A stretch of 64,000 nt of DNA from Prochlorococcus sp. AG-409-M05 (GCA_003215435.1 QCKJ01000002.1:62001-126000), one strand, 5' to 3'; counted from the stretch's first letter, positions 41,844 to 52,353 are shown. A program made the numbers and translations. The notes: generated by a model from the sequence alone, not told the origin.

Positions 41844-42176
41844 TTAGCCACAGACCCATATTGATTGCTCTTTAGTGCAAGGTAAGTCACTGTTGGTTCC
41901 ATCTGACCAGTAAATCCTTAAGCGATCATCTTTGGTTCCACGCCTAAAAGTAAGAGACTTAATAGGGTCATTGATCTTTTGCTTGACTGAGTTTTTAGAT
42001 TTTGCGGAGGTTTCTAAAAGCAGCTCTTCTAGCTTTGTTACCCTTTTTTCCAAGTGTTTAATTGCTGTGGAAGAGATTTCAGGAGATATACCTTTGGAAG
42101 ATTTACTTGTTCGACACCCGCTGAGCAATCCAATCCCTGCTAAAAGAACTATGGAAGAAAAAGCTAATGACTTCAT
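41844..42176 (-). CDS. Small lipoprotein
   Basis: 110 residues from ATG at 42176 (MKSLAFSSIVLLAGIGLLSG then Cys21, lipobox LLSGC). The frame opens further up at 42215 but the lipoprotein start is clear. A central coiled-coil-like stretch (IKHLEKRVTKLEELLLET) is followed by a compact domain SLTFRRGTKDDRLRIYWSDGTNSDLPC...SIWVCG with two Cys. Unknown function. Convergent with the aspartoacylase gene and divergent from aroC. Confidence 0.7.
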   Translation of the reverse strand: MKSLAFSSIVLLAGIGLLSGCRTSKSSKGISPEISSTAIKHLEKRVTKLEELLLETSAKSKNSVKQKINDPIKSLTFRRGTKDDRLRIYWSDGTNSDLPCTKEQSIWVCG

Positions 42177-42311
42177 TCTTTTAATATGGAAATAGGTTTT
42201 AAACAACACCTTCATTCATTTAGGTGGCAGATCTTGAGGTTTTCTGGAATGACTAATAGATTGAGCTTATTCGCTATGAATTCCTTACGCTTTACATAGA
42301 TTGAGTTCTTC

Positions 42312-43406
42312 ATGGGTAGTAGTTTCGGAGTTCTTTTTAGAGTGAGCACCTTCGGGGAGTCCCATGGTGGTGGTGTAGGAGTGATTTTGGAAGGTTGCCC
42401 TCCTAGACTTGAGCTGGACTTAGCAAAAATCCAATCAGAGCTTGATAGACGAAGGCCTGGGCAAAGCAAGATTACAACTCCTAGGAAAGAATTAGATCAA
42501 GTGGAAATTTTGAGTGGGCTTTTAAATAACAAAACACTTGGCACGCCTATAGCAATGCTTGTGAGAAATAAGGACCATAAGCCAACTGATTACAAGGAGA
42601 TGCAGATTGCCTTTAGGCCATCTCATGCAGATGGAACCTATCAATTTAAATATGGGATTCAGGCTGCTAGTGGTGGGGGGAGAGCATCCGCTCGAGAAAC
42701 TATAGGCAGAGTTGCCGCAGGCGCGATTGCAAAACAATTACTATCTAAGAGCTTTGATACTGAAATTCTTGCTTGGGTAAAGCGTATTCATGACATTGAG
42801 GCGGACATTGATCCTGCCAATGTTTGCTTTGAGGATATTGAATCCAATATTGTTCGTTGCCCTAAAACTGATTCTGCGGAATTGATGCAGGGAAGGATTG
42901 AACAGTTGAGTCAGGAAGGCGATTCTTGCGGAGGGGTGATTGAGTGCATTGTTAGGAACCCACCTGTTGGTCTTGGAATGCCAGTCTTTGACAAGCTGGA
43001 GGCAGATCTTGCTAAGGCTGTTATGTCATTACCTGCTACTAAGGGGTTTGAGATTGGCTCAGGCTTTGAGGGCACTTTGCTTAAAGGGAGTCAACATAAT
43101 GATGCATTTGTCGCTTCTGAAGATGGGCGTTTAAAAACAAGCACTAATAACTCTGGTGGGATTCAAGGAGGTATCAGTAATGGAGAGCCAATATTGATTA
43201 GGGTTGCATTTAAGCCCACAGCGACAATACGAAAAGCTCAGCAAACAATCGACTCTTTGGGTAATCCAGTTACTTTAGAAGCAAAGGGACGACATGATCC
43301 TTGTGTACTCCCTAGGGCAGTTCCGATGGTTGAAGCGATGGTTGCTTTGGTTCTTGCTGACCATCTTTTGAGGCAGAATGGACAGTGCAACCTTTTAGAG
43401 AGTTAA
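42312..43406 (+). CDS. aroC: Chorismate synthase
   Basis: 364 residues. Converts 5-enolpyruvylshikimate-3-phosphate to chorismate, FMN-dependent, the last common step to aromatic amino acids. [20 protein letters not shown] and [11 protein letters not shown] at the start, [37 protein letters not shown] in the middle, and [28 protein letters not shown] at the end are diagnostic. Start ATG at 42312. Monocistronic. Confidence 0.97.
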   Translation: MGSSFGVLFRVSTFGESHGGGVGVILEGCPPRLELDLAKIQSELDRRRPGQSKITTPRKELDQVEILSGLLNNKTLGTPIAMLVRNKDHKPTDYKEMQIAFRPSHADGTYQFKYGIQAASGGGRASARETIGRVAAGAIAKQLLSKSFDTEILAWVKRIHDIEADIDPANVCFEDIESNIVRCPKTDSAELMQGRIEQLSQEGDSCGGVIECIVRNPPVGLGMPVFDKLEADLAKAVMSLPATKGFEIGSGFEGTLLKGSQHNDAFVASEDGRLKTSTNNSGGIQGGISNGEPILIRVAFKPTATIRKAQQTIDSLGNPVTLEAKGRHDPCVLPRAVPMVEAMVALVLADHLLRQNGQCNLLES

Positions 43407-43567
43407 AGAGCCTTGAAATTAGGATTAACTGAGAGATCCAGAGTTTAAAAGCTATCAACCATCAAATTTTAAATCTAGTGAGACGAATATAACAAGTAGA
43501 CAAGATGAAACTATCGTCTCTTTCTATTAAGGGGAATTAGGAACCTCTCGTCTTTATTTATGTACCA

Positions 43568-45415
43568 TTAGACATACTCTGCAACCTTGACTTCTCTACG
43601 TATCAGTAGTTCTTGAAGATCTTCTGCATCAACAGTTTCCTGTTTAACAAGCATCTCAGCCAACTCGTCAAGTACATTTCTATTCTCAAGAAGGGCTTTC
43701 GATGCACGTTTGTAAGCTTGGCTAACTAATTCAGATACTTCCGAATCAATCGTTGCAGCAGTATCTTCAGAGAAATCTCTCTCAGCTGCAATATCTCTAC
43801 CTAAAAACATTCCACCTTGAGAGCGGCCTAAGGCCACAGGACCTAGTTTTTCACTCATCCCAAAACGAGTAACCATTTGTCTTGCTACTTGAGCAACTTG
43901 TTGGAGGTCGTTTGAAGCACCGGTAGTTACCTCATCTTCGCCATAAACTATTTCCTCGGCTACTCGCCCACCTAAGGCTACGGCCATTTGATTCTGTAGA
44001 TATGCCCGAGAATATAGGCCTGACTCCATCCTTTCTTCGCTGGGAGTAAAGAATGTCAGCCCTCCGGCTTGACCACGTGGAATGATAGAAATCTTTTGAA
44101 CAGGATCATAGTCAGGCATGACAGCCCCTACCAGGGCATGTCCAGCCTCGTGATAAGCAACAAGTCTCTTGCGACGTTCGCTAATTACGCGGTCTTTTTT
44201 CTCAGGTCCTGCCATTACTCTTTCGATGGCGTCACCAATTTCGTCATTATTGACCTCCGTAAGTTCTCTCCTTGCCGCGAGAATGGCTGCTTCGTTGAGG
44301 AGGTTTGCAAGATCAGCCCCTGTAAAACCAGGTGTCCGCCTTGCGACTTTGTCGAGGTCAACGTCTTTTGAGAGGGTCTTGTCTCTAGCATGAACCTTTA
44401 AGATCTCAAGCCGTCCGCTGTAGTCGGGCCTATCGACTACCACCTGTCTGTCAAAGCGACCAGGCCTCATTAGTGCAGCATCAAGTACGTCGGGTCTATT
44501 TGTAGCTGCAACGATGATGATCCCTGTGTTGCCCTCAAACCCATCCATTTCTGTGAGTAGTTGGTTAAGGGTTTGCTCACGTTCATCATTACCCCCACCA
44601 AGGCCTGCGCCTCGTTGCCTGCCTACTGCATCAATCTCATCAATAAAAACAATGCATGGTGCATTCTTTTTTGCTTGTTCAAAGAGGTCTCTTACTCTGC
44701 TAGCTCCAACCCCTACAAACATTTCTACAAATTCCGAGCCAGAGATAGAGAAAAAAGGGACATCCGCTTCGCCAGCGACTGCTTTTGCAAGAAGAGTTTT
44801 TCCAGTTCCTGGAGGCCCCACAAGTAGAACACCTTTGGGAATTTTTGCCCCTACAGCAGTAAAGCGATCAGGGCTTTTAAGGAAGTCGACAACTTCAGTC
44901 AGTTCTAATTTCGCTCCTTCAATCCCAGCCACATCACCAAATGTGACCTGTGTTGAAGGCTCCATTTGTAACCTTGCCTTGCTTTTCCCAAAGCTCATTG
45001 CTGGATTGCCACCACCACCACCTTGTGCTCTACGGAAAAGGAAGAACAATCCTCCCAGTAACAAGACTGGGAAAATCAGGCTACTTGCCGCTTGCTGCCA
45101 AGCACTAGGTTGTTTGGTTGGTTGAACAGCTATATCAACATTGTGCTGGGTTAGAAGGTTAAGAAGGTCTTGATCAGGGGCCAGATTGACCTCTGCTCTA
45201 CTTCCATCACTCTCAACAACCTGAGCAGTGCCTTGATCAGGGGATATAAAAACCCGACTGACCTGATTGTCTTCTACCGCTTCAATAAAGTCGCTGTAAC
45301 GAAGAATTCGGGAGGTTGTGGCTGGGTTGGGTCGTTCGAAGAAAGCTGTTCCAACCGCTATCACAAATACCATTAAGAGGACATAAAGTCCTACATTGCG
45401 CCAGCGTTTGTCCAA
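43568..45415 (-). CDS. ftsH: ATP-dependent zinc metalloprotease FtsH
   Basis: 615 residues. Two N-terminal membrane segments ([19 protein letters not shown] and [19 protein letters not shown]) with a periplasmic/lumenal domain between them; AAA domain with Walker A GPPGTGKT (about 201), Walker [14 protein letters not shown] region; protease motif HEAGH (about 425). Thylakoid FtsH degrades damaged D1 in PSII repair. One of several FtsH homologues expected in cyanobacteria; I cannot number it. Sits between aroC (convergent) and sat. Confidence 0.95.
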   Translation of the reverse strand: MDKRWRNVGLYVLLMVFVIAVGTAFFERPNPATTSRILRYSDFIEAVEDNQVSRVFISPDQGTAQVVESDGSRAEVNLAPDQDLLNLLTQHNVDIAVQPTKQPSAWQQAASSLIFPVLLLGGLFFLFRRAQGGGGGNPAMSFGKSKARLQMEPSTQVTFGDVAGIEGAKLELTEVVDFLKSPDRFTAVGAKIPKGVLLVGPPGTGKTLLAKAVAGEADVPFFSISGSEFVEMFVGVGASRVRDLFEQAKKNAPCIVFIDEIDAVGRQRGAGLGGGNDEREQTLNQLLTEMDGFEGNTGIIIVAATNRPDVLDAALMRPGRFDRQVVVDRPDYSGRLEILKVHARDKTLSKDVDLDKVARRTPGFTGADLANLLNEAAILAARRELTEVNNDEIGDAIERVMAGPEKKDRVISERRKRLVAYHEAGHALVGAVMPDYDPVQKISIIPRGQAGGLTFFTPSEERMESGLYSRAYLQNQMAVALGGRVAEEIVYGEDEVTTGASNDLQQVAQVARQMVTRFGMSEKLGPVALGRSQGGMFLGRDIAAERDFSEDTAATIDSEVSELVSQAYKRASKALLENRNVLDELAEMLVKQETVDAEDLQELLIRREVKVAEYV

Positions 45416-45460
45416 GGTTCTTTTGCTTGTATTGAAAGAATGTTAATAGGCTATAGAAGC

Positions 45461-46633
45461 TCATGAGGATCGTAAAACCTCTACCACGCTTTTGAAGGCA
45501 AACCATTCGGGAATAACCTCCCCACTGCGGAGCATTTTCCTGAATTGCGTTCCGCTGAGTTTCTTTACATGAAGACCTCTTGATTCAGCATGCTCTGCAG
45601 TTACATAACCTTCTTCTTCCGTATAAACAAGATTTAGGGAAGGAACTGTTTCCATAGTTAGTTCGGGTGCACATTCACGTGCAAAATCTTGCGCTTCATA
45701 TGGTTGGTAAAAGTCATCCCCGCTTAGAGAGGACTTGCAGCCCGCCATATCTCTGCCAATTATGAAGTGTGTGCATCCATAGTTTCTTCGAATGATCATG
45801 TGTTGAAGAGCCTCCCTAGGGCCTGCCATATGCATCGCATATGGCAGGTAAGCCCAGCGAATTCTTGGGTTATTTACTTCACTAGCAAGACGCTCATAGG
45901 TTTGAAAGCGTATTGAGCCAGGAATATCATCTTGTTGCGTTGGCCCACAGGTTGGGTGGACAAGCACTACTGCGTTTTGACTGACATTGCTGGCATGTAG
46001 TGCTCTGCTGAATAGCTCATAATGCGCACGATGAATAGGATTTCGGCACTGAAATGCCACCACATCCTCTCCTGATGGCAGTTCTTTTCTTACTTCAGCA
46101 GGAGTTTTACATGGGAAGATTCGTTTTGGGAGTTCTAGGCCTTTAAGAGCTCCTCCAAGATAAAAGCGCTTTCGTTCAGTAGCGATCATCCGAACAGCAG
46201 GATGTTCAAGAGAAGTTGTTCCATAGCATTTTTGTGCTTCTACAACTTTGTCTGGTTCCCATTTGTCTTCAACATGAAGGATTGCCAGCTCTTGGCCTTT
46301 ATAGGTCAGTAAAACGTGATCTCCGATTGTTATGTCATCTCTATCGGTATCCATAACAACGGGCAGCCCAAATAAATAACCTGAGGCTGTTCGATTCTTT
46401 GCTACTACAGAATCGTAATCAGATTGCTGCATGAAACCCCGCTCGGGTGAAAAGCCCCCAACCACAAGTAACTCAACATCGCAAGCATTGCGATCAGAGC
46501 ATTCAAGTGTTTTAGTAGTGCTTCGTTTTACTTCCTCCTTTTGTTCTGGAGGAACCATTAGATCCACAAGGATTCCACCATAGGGTGAAATCAGACCAGA
46601 AGAATTATTTGAACTGGGTTGTCTTTCGACCAT
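45461..46633 (-). CDS. sat: Sulfate adenylyltransferase
   Basis: 390 residues from ATG at 46633 (MVERQPSSNNSSGLISPYGG). The frame continues to 46702, but that lies in the psbO terminator, so the shorter start is right. It makes APS from ATP and sulfate, the first step of sulfate assimilation. Motifs FQCRNPIHRAHYELF (QxRNPxHxxH), VHPTCGPTQQDDIP, AMHMAGPREALQHMIIRRNYG (the family's AMRMAGPREA with His in place of Arg), HFIIGRDMAG. Contains a 12-bp inverted repeat at 45822-45848. The stop lies 45 bp above ftsH. Confidence 0.95.
   Translation of the reverse strand: MVERQPSSNNSSGLISPYGGILVDLMVPPEQKEEVKRSTTKTLECSDRNACDVELLVVGGFSPERGFMQQSDYDSVVAKNRTASGYLFGLPVVMDTDRDDITIGDHVLLTYKGQELAILHVEDKWEPDKVVEAQKCYGTTSLEHPAVRMIATERKRFYLGGALKGLELPKRIFPCKTPAEVRKELPSGEDVVAFQCRNPIHRAHYELFSRALHASNVSQNAVVLVHPTCGPTQQDDIPGSIRFQTYERLASEVNNPRIRWAYLPYAMHMAGPREALQHMIIRRNYGCTHFIIGRDMAGCKSSLSGDDFYQPYEAQDFARECAPELTMETVPSLNLVYTEEEGYVTAEHAESRGLHVKKLSGTQFRKMLRSGEVIPEWFAFKSVVEVLRSS
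45822..45848. repeat. 12-bp inverted repeat inside sat
   Basis: CCTGCCATATGC (45822-45833), ATC, GCATATGGCAGG (45837-45848). Perfect, with a 3-nt loop. It overlaps the AMHMAGP codons, a conserved part of the enzyme. Confidence 0.6.
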
Positions 46634-46703
46634 TGCGCGTTTGTTCGTTCGTCGCTGATTCTCCCAGATGGTGGTTGCGAACAGTTTTCGAATTGACCGC
46701 AAA

Positions 46704-46736
46704 AAAAAAGAAGGGGCTATTGGCCCCTTCTTTTTT
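46704..46736 (-). terminator. psbO terminator
   Basis: AAAAAAGAAGGGGC (46704-46717) pairs with GCCCCTTCTTTTTT (46723-46736), loop TATTG. On the minus strand it is followed by nine T. It lies 50 bp after the psbO stop. Confidence 0.85.
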
Positions 46737-46786
46737 GGAACTTAATCAGTTTGAAAAAGTACCAGGATTTAGTGCGGTCTCTCTAT

Positions 46787-47599
46787 TCAACCCTTACGGC
46801 CATAGAGCACCCCAGTGATTTTGACCTCCTTGGGATCTTTACTTCCCATATCGGTATCAGAGTCTTGGTACGCAACAAAGGTTCCTGAAAACTCTTCATT
46901 TTGGCTGTCAACACTGTCGACTGAAAGGGTTATGTTTCCTTTTCCTTCTAGGACTCGCTTGATGTTCTCTTTGGTGAGCTCTTCATCATCACCTCCTAGT
47001 GCAACTAGGCCTTGGGCATACTCAACACCAGTAGTAAGAGCACGACTCTTTGGGTCTAGGAAGTTGCTTGTTCGGTAACTAGGAGTACGGGTTTCTCCTT
47101 TGAACTCAGTGCCAACAGTAATTGAAGAATCGCCTGAACTTACGACTAGATCTTTAGCGGAGAAAACCAAAGGGACTTCTACGCCACCAGGTGTCAACAC
47201 TGTTATTAATTGAAAGTCGATGCCACCTGATTCTGTAAAAGTTCCGGAGCCAGAAACGTCTCCATAAACTTGTTCAATAGTGGTGTTGTGGATGGGGCTG
47301 ATAATTTTGGAAGGGGCAAAATCAGCTTTCTGGCGCCTATTCCCAGGAACTTTGACAAAAATTTCGGTGGGATGAAGGCAAATGTCTTTGAGACTGTCAC
47401 CAGAGCCAAGACTTATTGATCCAGACAGACCTGCAGGAATGGCTGGACAATCGTTGGCTTTTCCTGTATTGACAATGTCAGAAAAAGTTGAATTTCCTCT
47501 CTCGCTACCTAGGACGAAGTCAGCTGAAACTCTGCTAGGGGCAGCTACAAAGGTGAGACAGAAAGCCAGCACCAAGGCCAGCAACGGACGAAATCGCAT
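46787..47599 (-). CDS. psbO: Photosystem II manganese-stabilising protein PsbO
   Basis: 270 residues with a signal peptide of about 26 residues (MRFRPLLALVLAFCLTFVAA..SA) for export to the thylakoid lumen. The beta-barrel body shows CLHPTEIFVKVPG, FAPSKIISPIHNTTIEQVYGD, GIDFQLITVLTPGGVEVPLVF and GRKG at the end, the standard PsbO pattern; two Cys (NDCPAIP, DICLHP) can form the conserved disulfide. It stabilises the Mn4CaO5 cluster. Monocistronic with a strong terminator; the 266-bp upstream space probably holds its promoter. Confidence 0.96.
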   Translation of the reverse strand: MRFRPLLALVLAFCLTFVAAPSRVSADFVLGSERGNSTFSDIVNTGKANDCPAIPAGLSGSISLGSGDSLKDICLHPTEIFVKVPGNRRQKADFAPSKIISPIHNTTIEQVYGDVSGSGTFTESGGIDFQLITVLTPGGVEVPLVFSAKDLVVSSGDSSITVGTEFKGETRTPSYRTSNFLDPKSRALTTGVEYAQGLVALGGDDEELTKENIKRVLEGKGNITLSVDSVDSQNEEFSGTFVAYQDSDTDMGSKDPKEVKITGVLYGRKG

Positions 47600-47865
47600 G
47601 AGAGTAAGGCGAAAGGCCAGATGAATCCGGTATTAACGGCCCAATGGGGCACTTGGGATCCTACAGGGGGCAAAAGACGTTAAGGCCAGCATTTTGCACC
47701 TCTAAACAACCCGTCGCTTCTTTGTAAGCATCAAAAATGTCGTTTTCAGGATCCCCGGACGTCTCGAAACCACTCTGCTGCAATGGTTTTACTGTCCAGA
47801 GGTAAAGATTGATTGGACGGCTTGAACTTAATCAAGAGAAAAAACAAAGTTGTACATCTAGACAT

Positions 47866-49200
47866 TTAGTTGTTTTTTTTGACGACTTTTTTCCCGTTTG
47901 GCAGAAAATTTTGATTCATTTTTTCTTGAGAAGGCCTTTTTAGCTCGGTAAGAGAATCTAATAATTGATGGGCTATTGCCAGTTTTGTCGCAACGGGGAT
48001 TTTTCGTGCAACTCCTTCTGGTCCTAATAGCCACCCGCCATTTTCATTTGACTCGAAACCTTGTCCTGGAATGTCAATTGGGTTGGCCATCATTAAGTCA
48101 CAACCTTTTTTGATTCGCTTGACTTCCCCTATTGCTTTTATATGAGTCGAATCACCGGATAGCGCAGTAAAACCAAGTAATAGCTGTCTTTTTAGTTTCC
48201 GTGAAGCAACCTCTGCTAGTAGGTCTGGAACTGTTTCCCAACCATCCTCTAGGGAATTAAGCAAAAATTGTTTCTCAATTTTCTTTGATTTCAGTGAGTG
48301 CTTTCTTCTCACGTCTGCTACTGCTGCAGTCATTGCAATTGCATTTGCAGTGGGTTGCAATTTCGCAATCACTTCTCTGAGCTCATTTGCAGTTTTTATT
48401 GGATATGTGATTAGGCCTTCTAGCCAGGAATTCGGGACATTTAATGGGCCATGGATTAGTTCAACGCAAGCTCCTCTATGTTTTGCCGCCTGGGCAAGAA
48501 GAACTCCCATGCGACCACTACTTTTATTGCTTACGAACCTTACTAAGTCCAAACTTTCTACAGTTGGACCTGCCGTAATAAGGAGTTTTTGCCCTTCCCA
48601 GTCTTTTTTTGGAGAGCCGAATTGATCAACCTGTAACAGAACACTATTTGCGGCTAGTTCGATCAATTGAGGGTCAACCATTTTGCCTTCTCCAATCCGA
48701 TCGCATGCCAACAGCCCTTCCTCGGGTGCTAATGGCAATACTCGTGGGGATTTTTTTATTTGCAGCCAATTATTCTGAACAGATGGGTTAAGCCACATGC
48801 CGGTGTTCATTGCAGCAGCAGCAATAACAGGTTGTTCACTTGCTAATAGGACACTTGATAGAAGCCCTTCAGCTATTCCATTTGTCCAGCGCCCCAGAGA
48901 AGTTGCACTGAGTGGGGCAATTACAATTAATTCAGCCCATTCAGCTAGGGCAATATGCAAAGGCCTTGGCTCGACAGCACTCCACTGATCTTCATCTTGA
49001 TAGCAGCGGTTCCTGCTAATGCTTGCTAGAGATATTGGGCTGACTAACTGTGCTGCGCTAGGAGTAACTAAACAACGGACTTTTGCTCCTGCTTTGATAA
49101 GTGAACTGACTAATAAAGGAGTTTTTACAGCAGCAATACTCCCACTTACTGCAACAAGTATTCGTCGCCCATTTAGTGTTGTAGCTTTTTTAGTCTTCAT
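47866..49200 (-). CDS. coaBC: Phosphopantothenoylcysteine decarboxylase / phosphopantothenate-cysteine ligase
   Basis: 444 residues from ATG at 49200; a TTG 18 bases upstream also opens the frame, and the gene overlaps the end of the DUF2555 gene. The N-terminal flavoprotein (CoaC) shows VAVSGSIAAVK, catalytic His in PLHIALAEWAELIVIAPLSA and the AAAAMNTGMW loop. The C-terminal ligase (CoaB) shows ITAGPTVESLDLVRFVSNKSSGRMGVLLAQAA and NPIDIPGQGFESNENG. It makes 4'-phosphopantetheine for CoA. Confidence 0.95.
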   Translation of the reverse strand: MKTKKATTLNGRRILVAVSGSIAAVKTPLLVSSLIKAGAKVRCLVTPSAAQLVSPISLASISRNRCYQDEDQWSAVEPRPLHIALAEWAELIVIAPLSATSLGRWTNGIAEGLLSSVLLASEQPVIAAAAMNTGMWLNPSVQNNWLQIKKSPRVLPLAPEEGLLACDRIGEGKMVDPQLIELAANSVLLQVDQFGSPKKDWEGQKLLITAGPTVESLDLVRFVSNKSSGRMGVLLAQAAKHRGACVELIHGPLNVPNSWLEGLITYPIKTANELREVIAKLQPTANAIAMTAAVADVRRKHSLKSKKIEKQFLLNSLEDGWETVPDLLAEVASRKLKRQLLLGFTALSGDSTHIKAIGEVKRIKKGCDLMMANPIDIPGQGFESNENGGWLLGPEGVARKIPVATKLAIAHQLLDSLTELKRPSQEKMNQNFLPNGKKVVKKNN

Positions 49201-49429
49201 CGAAGGGCTCTTGGTCAATGAGATGAAGATATGGCCTTGTCAATTCTGGACGATGTATAGCTAAAGCTCTTAGCAAGTGCCAATCTCCTAAACCTTCAAA
49301 GGGAGTTGGATAGTCATCTTCTTCAAGTTTTTTGGCTAGGACAGCTACTTTCTCTTCATCAAATGCATAGAGTTTCTCAGGAGTGATTTGCTGAGAATTC
49401 TTAATTGAAATTAGATTTGACTCCTGCAT
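49190..49429 (-). CDS. DUF2555 family protein
   Basis: 79 residues from ATG at 49429; a TTG at 49489 is an alternative that would add 20 residues. The core FDEEKVAVLAKKLEEDDYPTPFEGLGDWHLLRALAIHRPELTRPYLHLID is the DUF2555 signature, restricted to cyanobacteria. Function unknown. The end overlaps the start of coaBC by 11 bp. Confidence 0.75.
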   Translation of the reverse strand: MQESNLISIKNSQQITPEKLYAFDEEKVAVLAKKLEEDDYPTPFEGLGDWHLLRALAIHRPELTRPYLHLIDQEPFDED

Positions 49430-49926
49430 TTTTAGTGCTGAGTTTTCAGGATCGATCAGGGTAGAGAAGCTAGGCTTCTTGCTGTTCAAATGAGCTTAAT
49501 GTCTAGAGACTTGTGTTTGCTCTAAGAGGTTGGTGCCCATTTTTATTATCCATTAAAGATGGAAGATGGTGAAAATTAGCTCGCAGAATACGTTTAGCAA
49601 GTAGAGCCTTTATTTTTAAGGGTATTAGATTCTTTTTAAGAAGAAATCATATTGTTATCTTAAGATCCTGAAATAGAAATATTTGAAAGTGGTTTACCCA
49701 GGTGGTGTTCCTAATGATTTACTAATGGGTCAGAAGCCCTTTTTAGATAAGGAGTTTCCCTTTTTTTTATGTCAAATTTGACGCTTCATCTGGCTGCTCT
49801 GAGAGGGAAACTCTTTGTACTTTTACTTGTTTAATTGGTCTTTAAGCGGATAGAACTCTCGAGCTTGTCTAATTACGTTTACAGTCTGTGAGCTAAAAGG
49901 CTAGTCAAAAGCACTTCTTATTTTCT
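49430..49926. other. Gap of about 500 bp between DUF2555 and a small conserved gene
   Basis: No convincing gene. A 21-codon frame starting ATG at about 49769 and short A/T runs occur. It must hold two divergent promoters; none matches a clear consensus. Nothing else is visible. Confidence 0.5.
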
Positions 49927-50127
49927 ATGTCTCAATCAAAACGTGAGCAGGTGGTTAGTCATCTTCGTTATGTAAGGCAAGAGCTTAGGGAGATGCACTT
50001 GGGTGTAATGGAAGAAGGTTTGCTCCCTGAAGCTGGAGAGGTACGCGGAGTCTTGGCTCAGATGGAAGCCCTGCTCGACTTGCTTGAGGCTAAATCGGCT
50101 CGCAAGGCAAAAGCAGAAGCAAGCTGA
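49927..50127 (+). CDS. Small conserved hypothetical protein (66 aa)
   Basis: ATG at 49927: MSQSKREQVVSHLRYVRQEL followed by REMHLGVMEEGLLPEAGEVR and a helix QMEALLDLLEAKSARKAKAEAS. All-helical, charged, no Cys or membrane segment. Length and composition fit a small regulator or adaptor, but I recognise no family. Confidence 0.6.
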   Translation: MSQSKREQVVSHLRYVRQELREMHLGVMEEGLLPEAGEVRGVLAQMEALLDLLEAKSARKAKAEAS

Positions 50128-50319
50128 GACTATCCTTGCCTTGCCCAGAAGGGTGGTTGGTTTATAAATATCCAGCATTCTTTGAATAGAAAATTTGTTT
50201 TTGCTCTCCCGAAGAGGAATCTACTTAAGAGATAAATAAATATTCAATAAACCTATTGCGAAATTAGAAATTAAATCTACTCTTTAATATAAGACTGATG
50301 ATTTGTTCTAGGCCGCTCA

Positions 50320-50661
50320 ATGGCGAGAAAGCTTCAGTACACACGTTTCCATAGAAGTATATGTTTGGCTTTGGACCAACTTGAACTCTGGGGACGTAAT
50401 CCTTGGAGAAGGACTTCTCTTTTGTTGATTGTTTTACTATCCGCATTCTTTGTAGGTAGTTCTGTTGGGATGCTAAATGGTGTTTTGGCTTTAATGGATC
50501 CTGTTGGAGCTTTGATTATAGTTTTTATTTGGGAGATAATGGTTCGTTTGCGTTCTAATTGGCCTCAGGAAAAAGGCTCTTCAATAGCTCGTCAATGTCT
50601 TGATACTGCACGTATTGGATTGCTTTATGGGTTGCTTCTAGAAGGATTTAAGCTGTTATAA
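50320..50661 (+). CDS. Ycf20-like / DUF565 membrane protein
   Basis: 113 residues. QYTRFHRSICLALDQLELWGRNPWRRTSLLLIVLLSAFFVGSSVG is the DUF565 opening, followed by a second hydrophobic stretch LALMDPVGALIIVFIWEIMVRLRS and a C-terminal GLLYGLLLEGFKLL. The family is shared by cyanobacteria and plastids (ycf20) and has been linked to non-photochemical quenching in algae. Function here is inferred. Confidence 0.75.
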   Translation: MARKLQYTRFHRSICLALDQLELWGRNPWRRTSLLLIVLLSAFFVGSSVGMLNGVLALMDPVGALIIVFIWEIMVRLRSNWPQEKGSSIARQCLDTARIGLLYGLLLEGFKLL

Positions 50662-50710
50662 AATTGTTTGTATTCCTAATAATTAAGAACTAAAAAATAA
50701 TACTTTATCT

Positions 50711-51739
50711 TTACTTGCTAGTTAAGCCTTTACCGGTTGCTACCAAGTAAAGAATTGCCATTCGCACAGAAATACCATTTTTTACTTGTTCTTCTATTAG
50801 ACAAATTGACCGATCTTCGAGTAGTGAACTACTTATTTCTACACCTCTATTTGCAGGGCCTGGATGAAGAACAGGGATTTTCTTTCCACATGATTTTAAT
50901 CGCTCATGTGTTAGCCCATATTCATAGTGATATCTCCTCAAGTCTGTGATTAGATTTTCATGCATACGTTCTTTTTGAAGCCTTAAAGTCATTACTGCAT
51001 CTGCATCACATAAAGCTTCATCTAGGTCCCTTTTGATTGATATCTGGCCTCGATTAACTACTGGGTCATTACTTATCCCCGGTGGAGGGGATGAAACGAA
51101 TTCAGAAAAACAACTAGGGAGAAGGCTACTTGGACCGCAAAGTATTACGTCAGCGCCGCATCCAGTTAGAGCCCACAAATTAGACCGTGCCACTCGAGAA
51201 TGAAGAATATCACCAACTATTACTATTCTTTTCCCTGATAATGCTATGGGTAGCGGCTGTTCAGGTTTGAAGTGATTTGCAAGTGTATATAAGTCCAGAA
51301 GCCCTTGGCTTGGATGGCTATGCAGTCCATCTCCCGCGTTAAGAATTGATGTGTTGGTTTTTGTCTTATCAAGTTCATTCGCTAATTGTTCTGGCACATT
51401 TGCACAGTTATGGCGAACTATCAGAATGTCTGCTCCCATTGCGACGTATGTAAGAGCAGTATCAATAAGACTTTCCCCTTTGCTAATAGAACTAGTACTT
51501 GGCGTGAAGCTTTGAACATCTGCTGATAGGTTTTTGGCTGCTAGTTCAAAGCTGCTACGGGTACGAGTACTTGGTTCAAAAAACAATGTTGAAACGAGCC
51601 TCCCTTGCAGTGCAGGAAGCTTTCTTACACCTTTTAATGGTTGATTTCTAAACCTATGAGATAGCTCCATTACCGAGGAATAATCCTCTAAGGAGAAACT
51701 TGCTAGATCAAGAATGTGTTTATGTTTCCACTTGCTCAT
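50711..51739 (-). CDS. pyrB: Aspartate carbamoyltransferase catalytic subunit
   Basis: 342 residues from ATG at 51739, overlapping the glycosylase stop as ATGA. Carbamoyl-phosphate site [48 protein letters not shown] and [16 protein letters not shown] are all present. Makes carbamoyl-aspartate for pyrimidine synthesis. No pyrI regulatory subunit nearby. Coupled with the alkyladenine glycosylase upstream. Confidence 0.96.
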   Translation of the reverse strand: MSKWKHKHILDLASFSLEDYSSVMELSHRFRNQPLKGVRKLPALQGRLVSTLFFEPSTRTRSSFELAAKNLSADVQSFTPSTSSISKGESLIDTALTYVAMGADILIVRHNCANVPEQLANELDKTKTNTSILNAGDGLHSHPSQGLLDLYTLANHFKPEQPLPIALSGKRIVIVGDILHSRVARSNLWALTGCGADVILCGPSSLLPSCFSEFVSSPPPGISNDPVVNRGQISIKRDLDEALCDADAVMTLRLQKERMHENLITDLRRYHYEYGLTHERLKSCGKKIPVLHPGPANRGVEISSSLLEDRSICLIEEQVKNGISVRMAILYLVATGKGLTSK

Positions 51740-52353
51740 GGCCCATCAGATGCTTTTGGGAACCAAGCTTTTGAAATAGGAGGTAGTCGATCCCCCTTTG
51801 CTCTTTTACTAACACTTCTACTGGATTTTAAATACCAGCGCCAAGGCAAGTCTTGAGCTTTTGAGATACCTATTCTGGTTGTATTCACAAGTTCTGAGCT
51901 TTCTAATGCGTTTGCTTTGGAGGTTAACCACAAGCCATTCTCCCTTGATATAGCAAAACTGTCATGTGAGTCATTTATTTGAAATCGATTTGCTAATAAT
52001 CCAGGTCCAGAAGCAATTCTTTCTGACTCTCCTGGCATAGCAATAGAACGCAATAAAACTCCATTTGCCCAATTAGGTCGATGGGTCACAATATTTATGC
52101 AGTAATACATCCCATAGGTTAGGTATACATAAAACCGACCTGGGTCTCCAAATAAAGTCTCATTTTTTTTGCTTCTCTTTCTAAACCCATGACAAGCTGG
52201 TTCAGATTGGGAATACGCCTCCGTCTCAACTATCAGCCCCCATAAAAGGCTTCCATCAGTTTTTTCTTTAACAAGAATGCAACCAATTAGCTCAGGAGCA
52301 ACAATCTCAGCAGGTCGCGAGAAGAATGAGAGTGGGAGACTTGAGTTTTGAAT
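51736..52353 (-). CDS. Alkyladenine (3-methyladenine) DNA glycosylase with apparent ATT start
   Basis: From the first conventional start (ATG at 52110) only 124 residues remain and the active site is lost. The frame continues upstream, uninterrupted, and encodes [17 protein letters not shown], then [16 protein letters not shown] with the catalytic Glu, and [20 protein letters not shown], the standard MPG/AAG core. The only candidate start before the TAA at 52357-52359 is ATT at 52351-52353, which sits 9 nt after GGAG (TTTGGAGAAATAACAT-ATT). That gives 205 residues, a normal size. It removes alkylated purines. Operon with pyrB. Confidence 0.8.
   Translation of the reverse strand: MQNSSLPLSFFSRPAEIVAPELIGCILVKEKTDGSLLWGLIVETEAYSQSEPACHGFRKRSKKNETLFGDPGRFYVYLTYGMYYCINIVTHRPNWANGVLLRSIAMPGESERIASGPGLLANRFQINDSHDSFAISRENGLWLTSKANALESSELVNTTRIGISKAQDLPWRWYLKSSRSVSKRAKGDRLPPISKAWFPKASDGP

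Noticed and set aside
49769-49834. 21-codon hydrophobic frame (MSNLTLHLAALRGKLFVLLLV)
   Set aside because: Considered as a tiny photosystem or cytochrome subunit but matches none (PsbT, PsbM, PetN, Ycf12).
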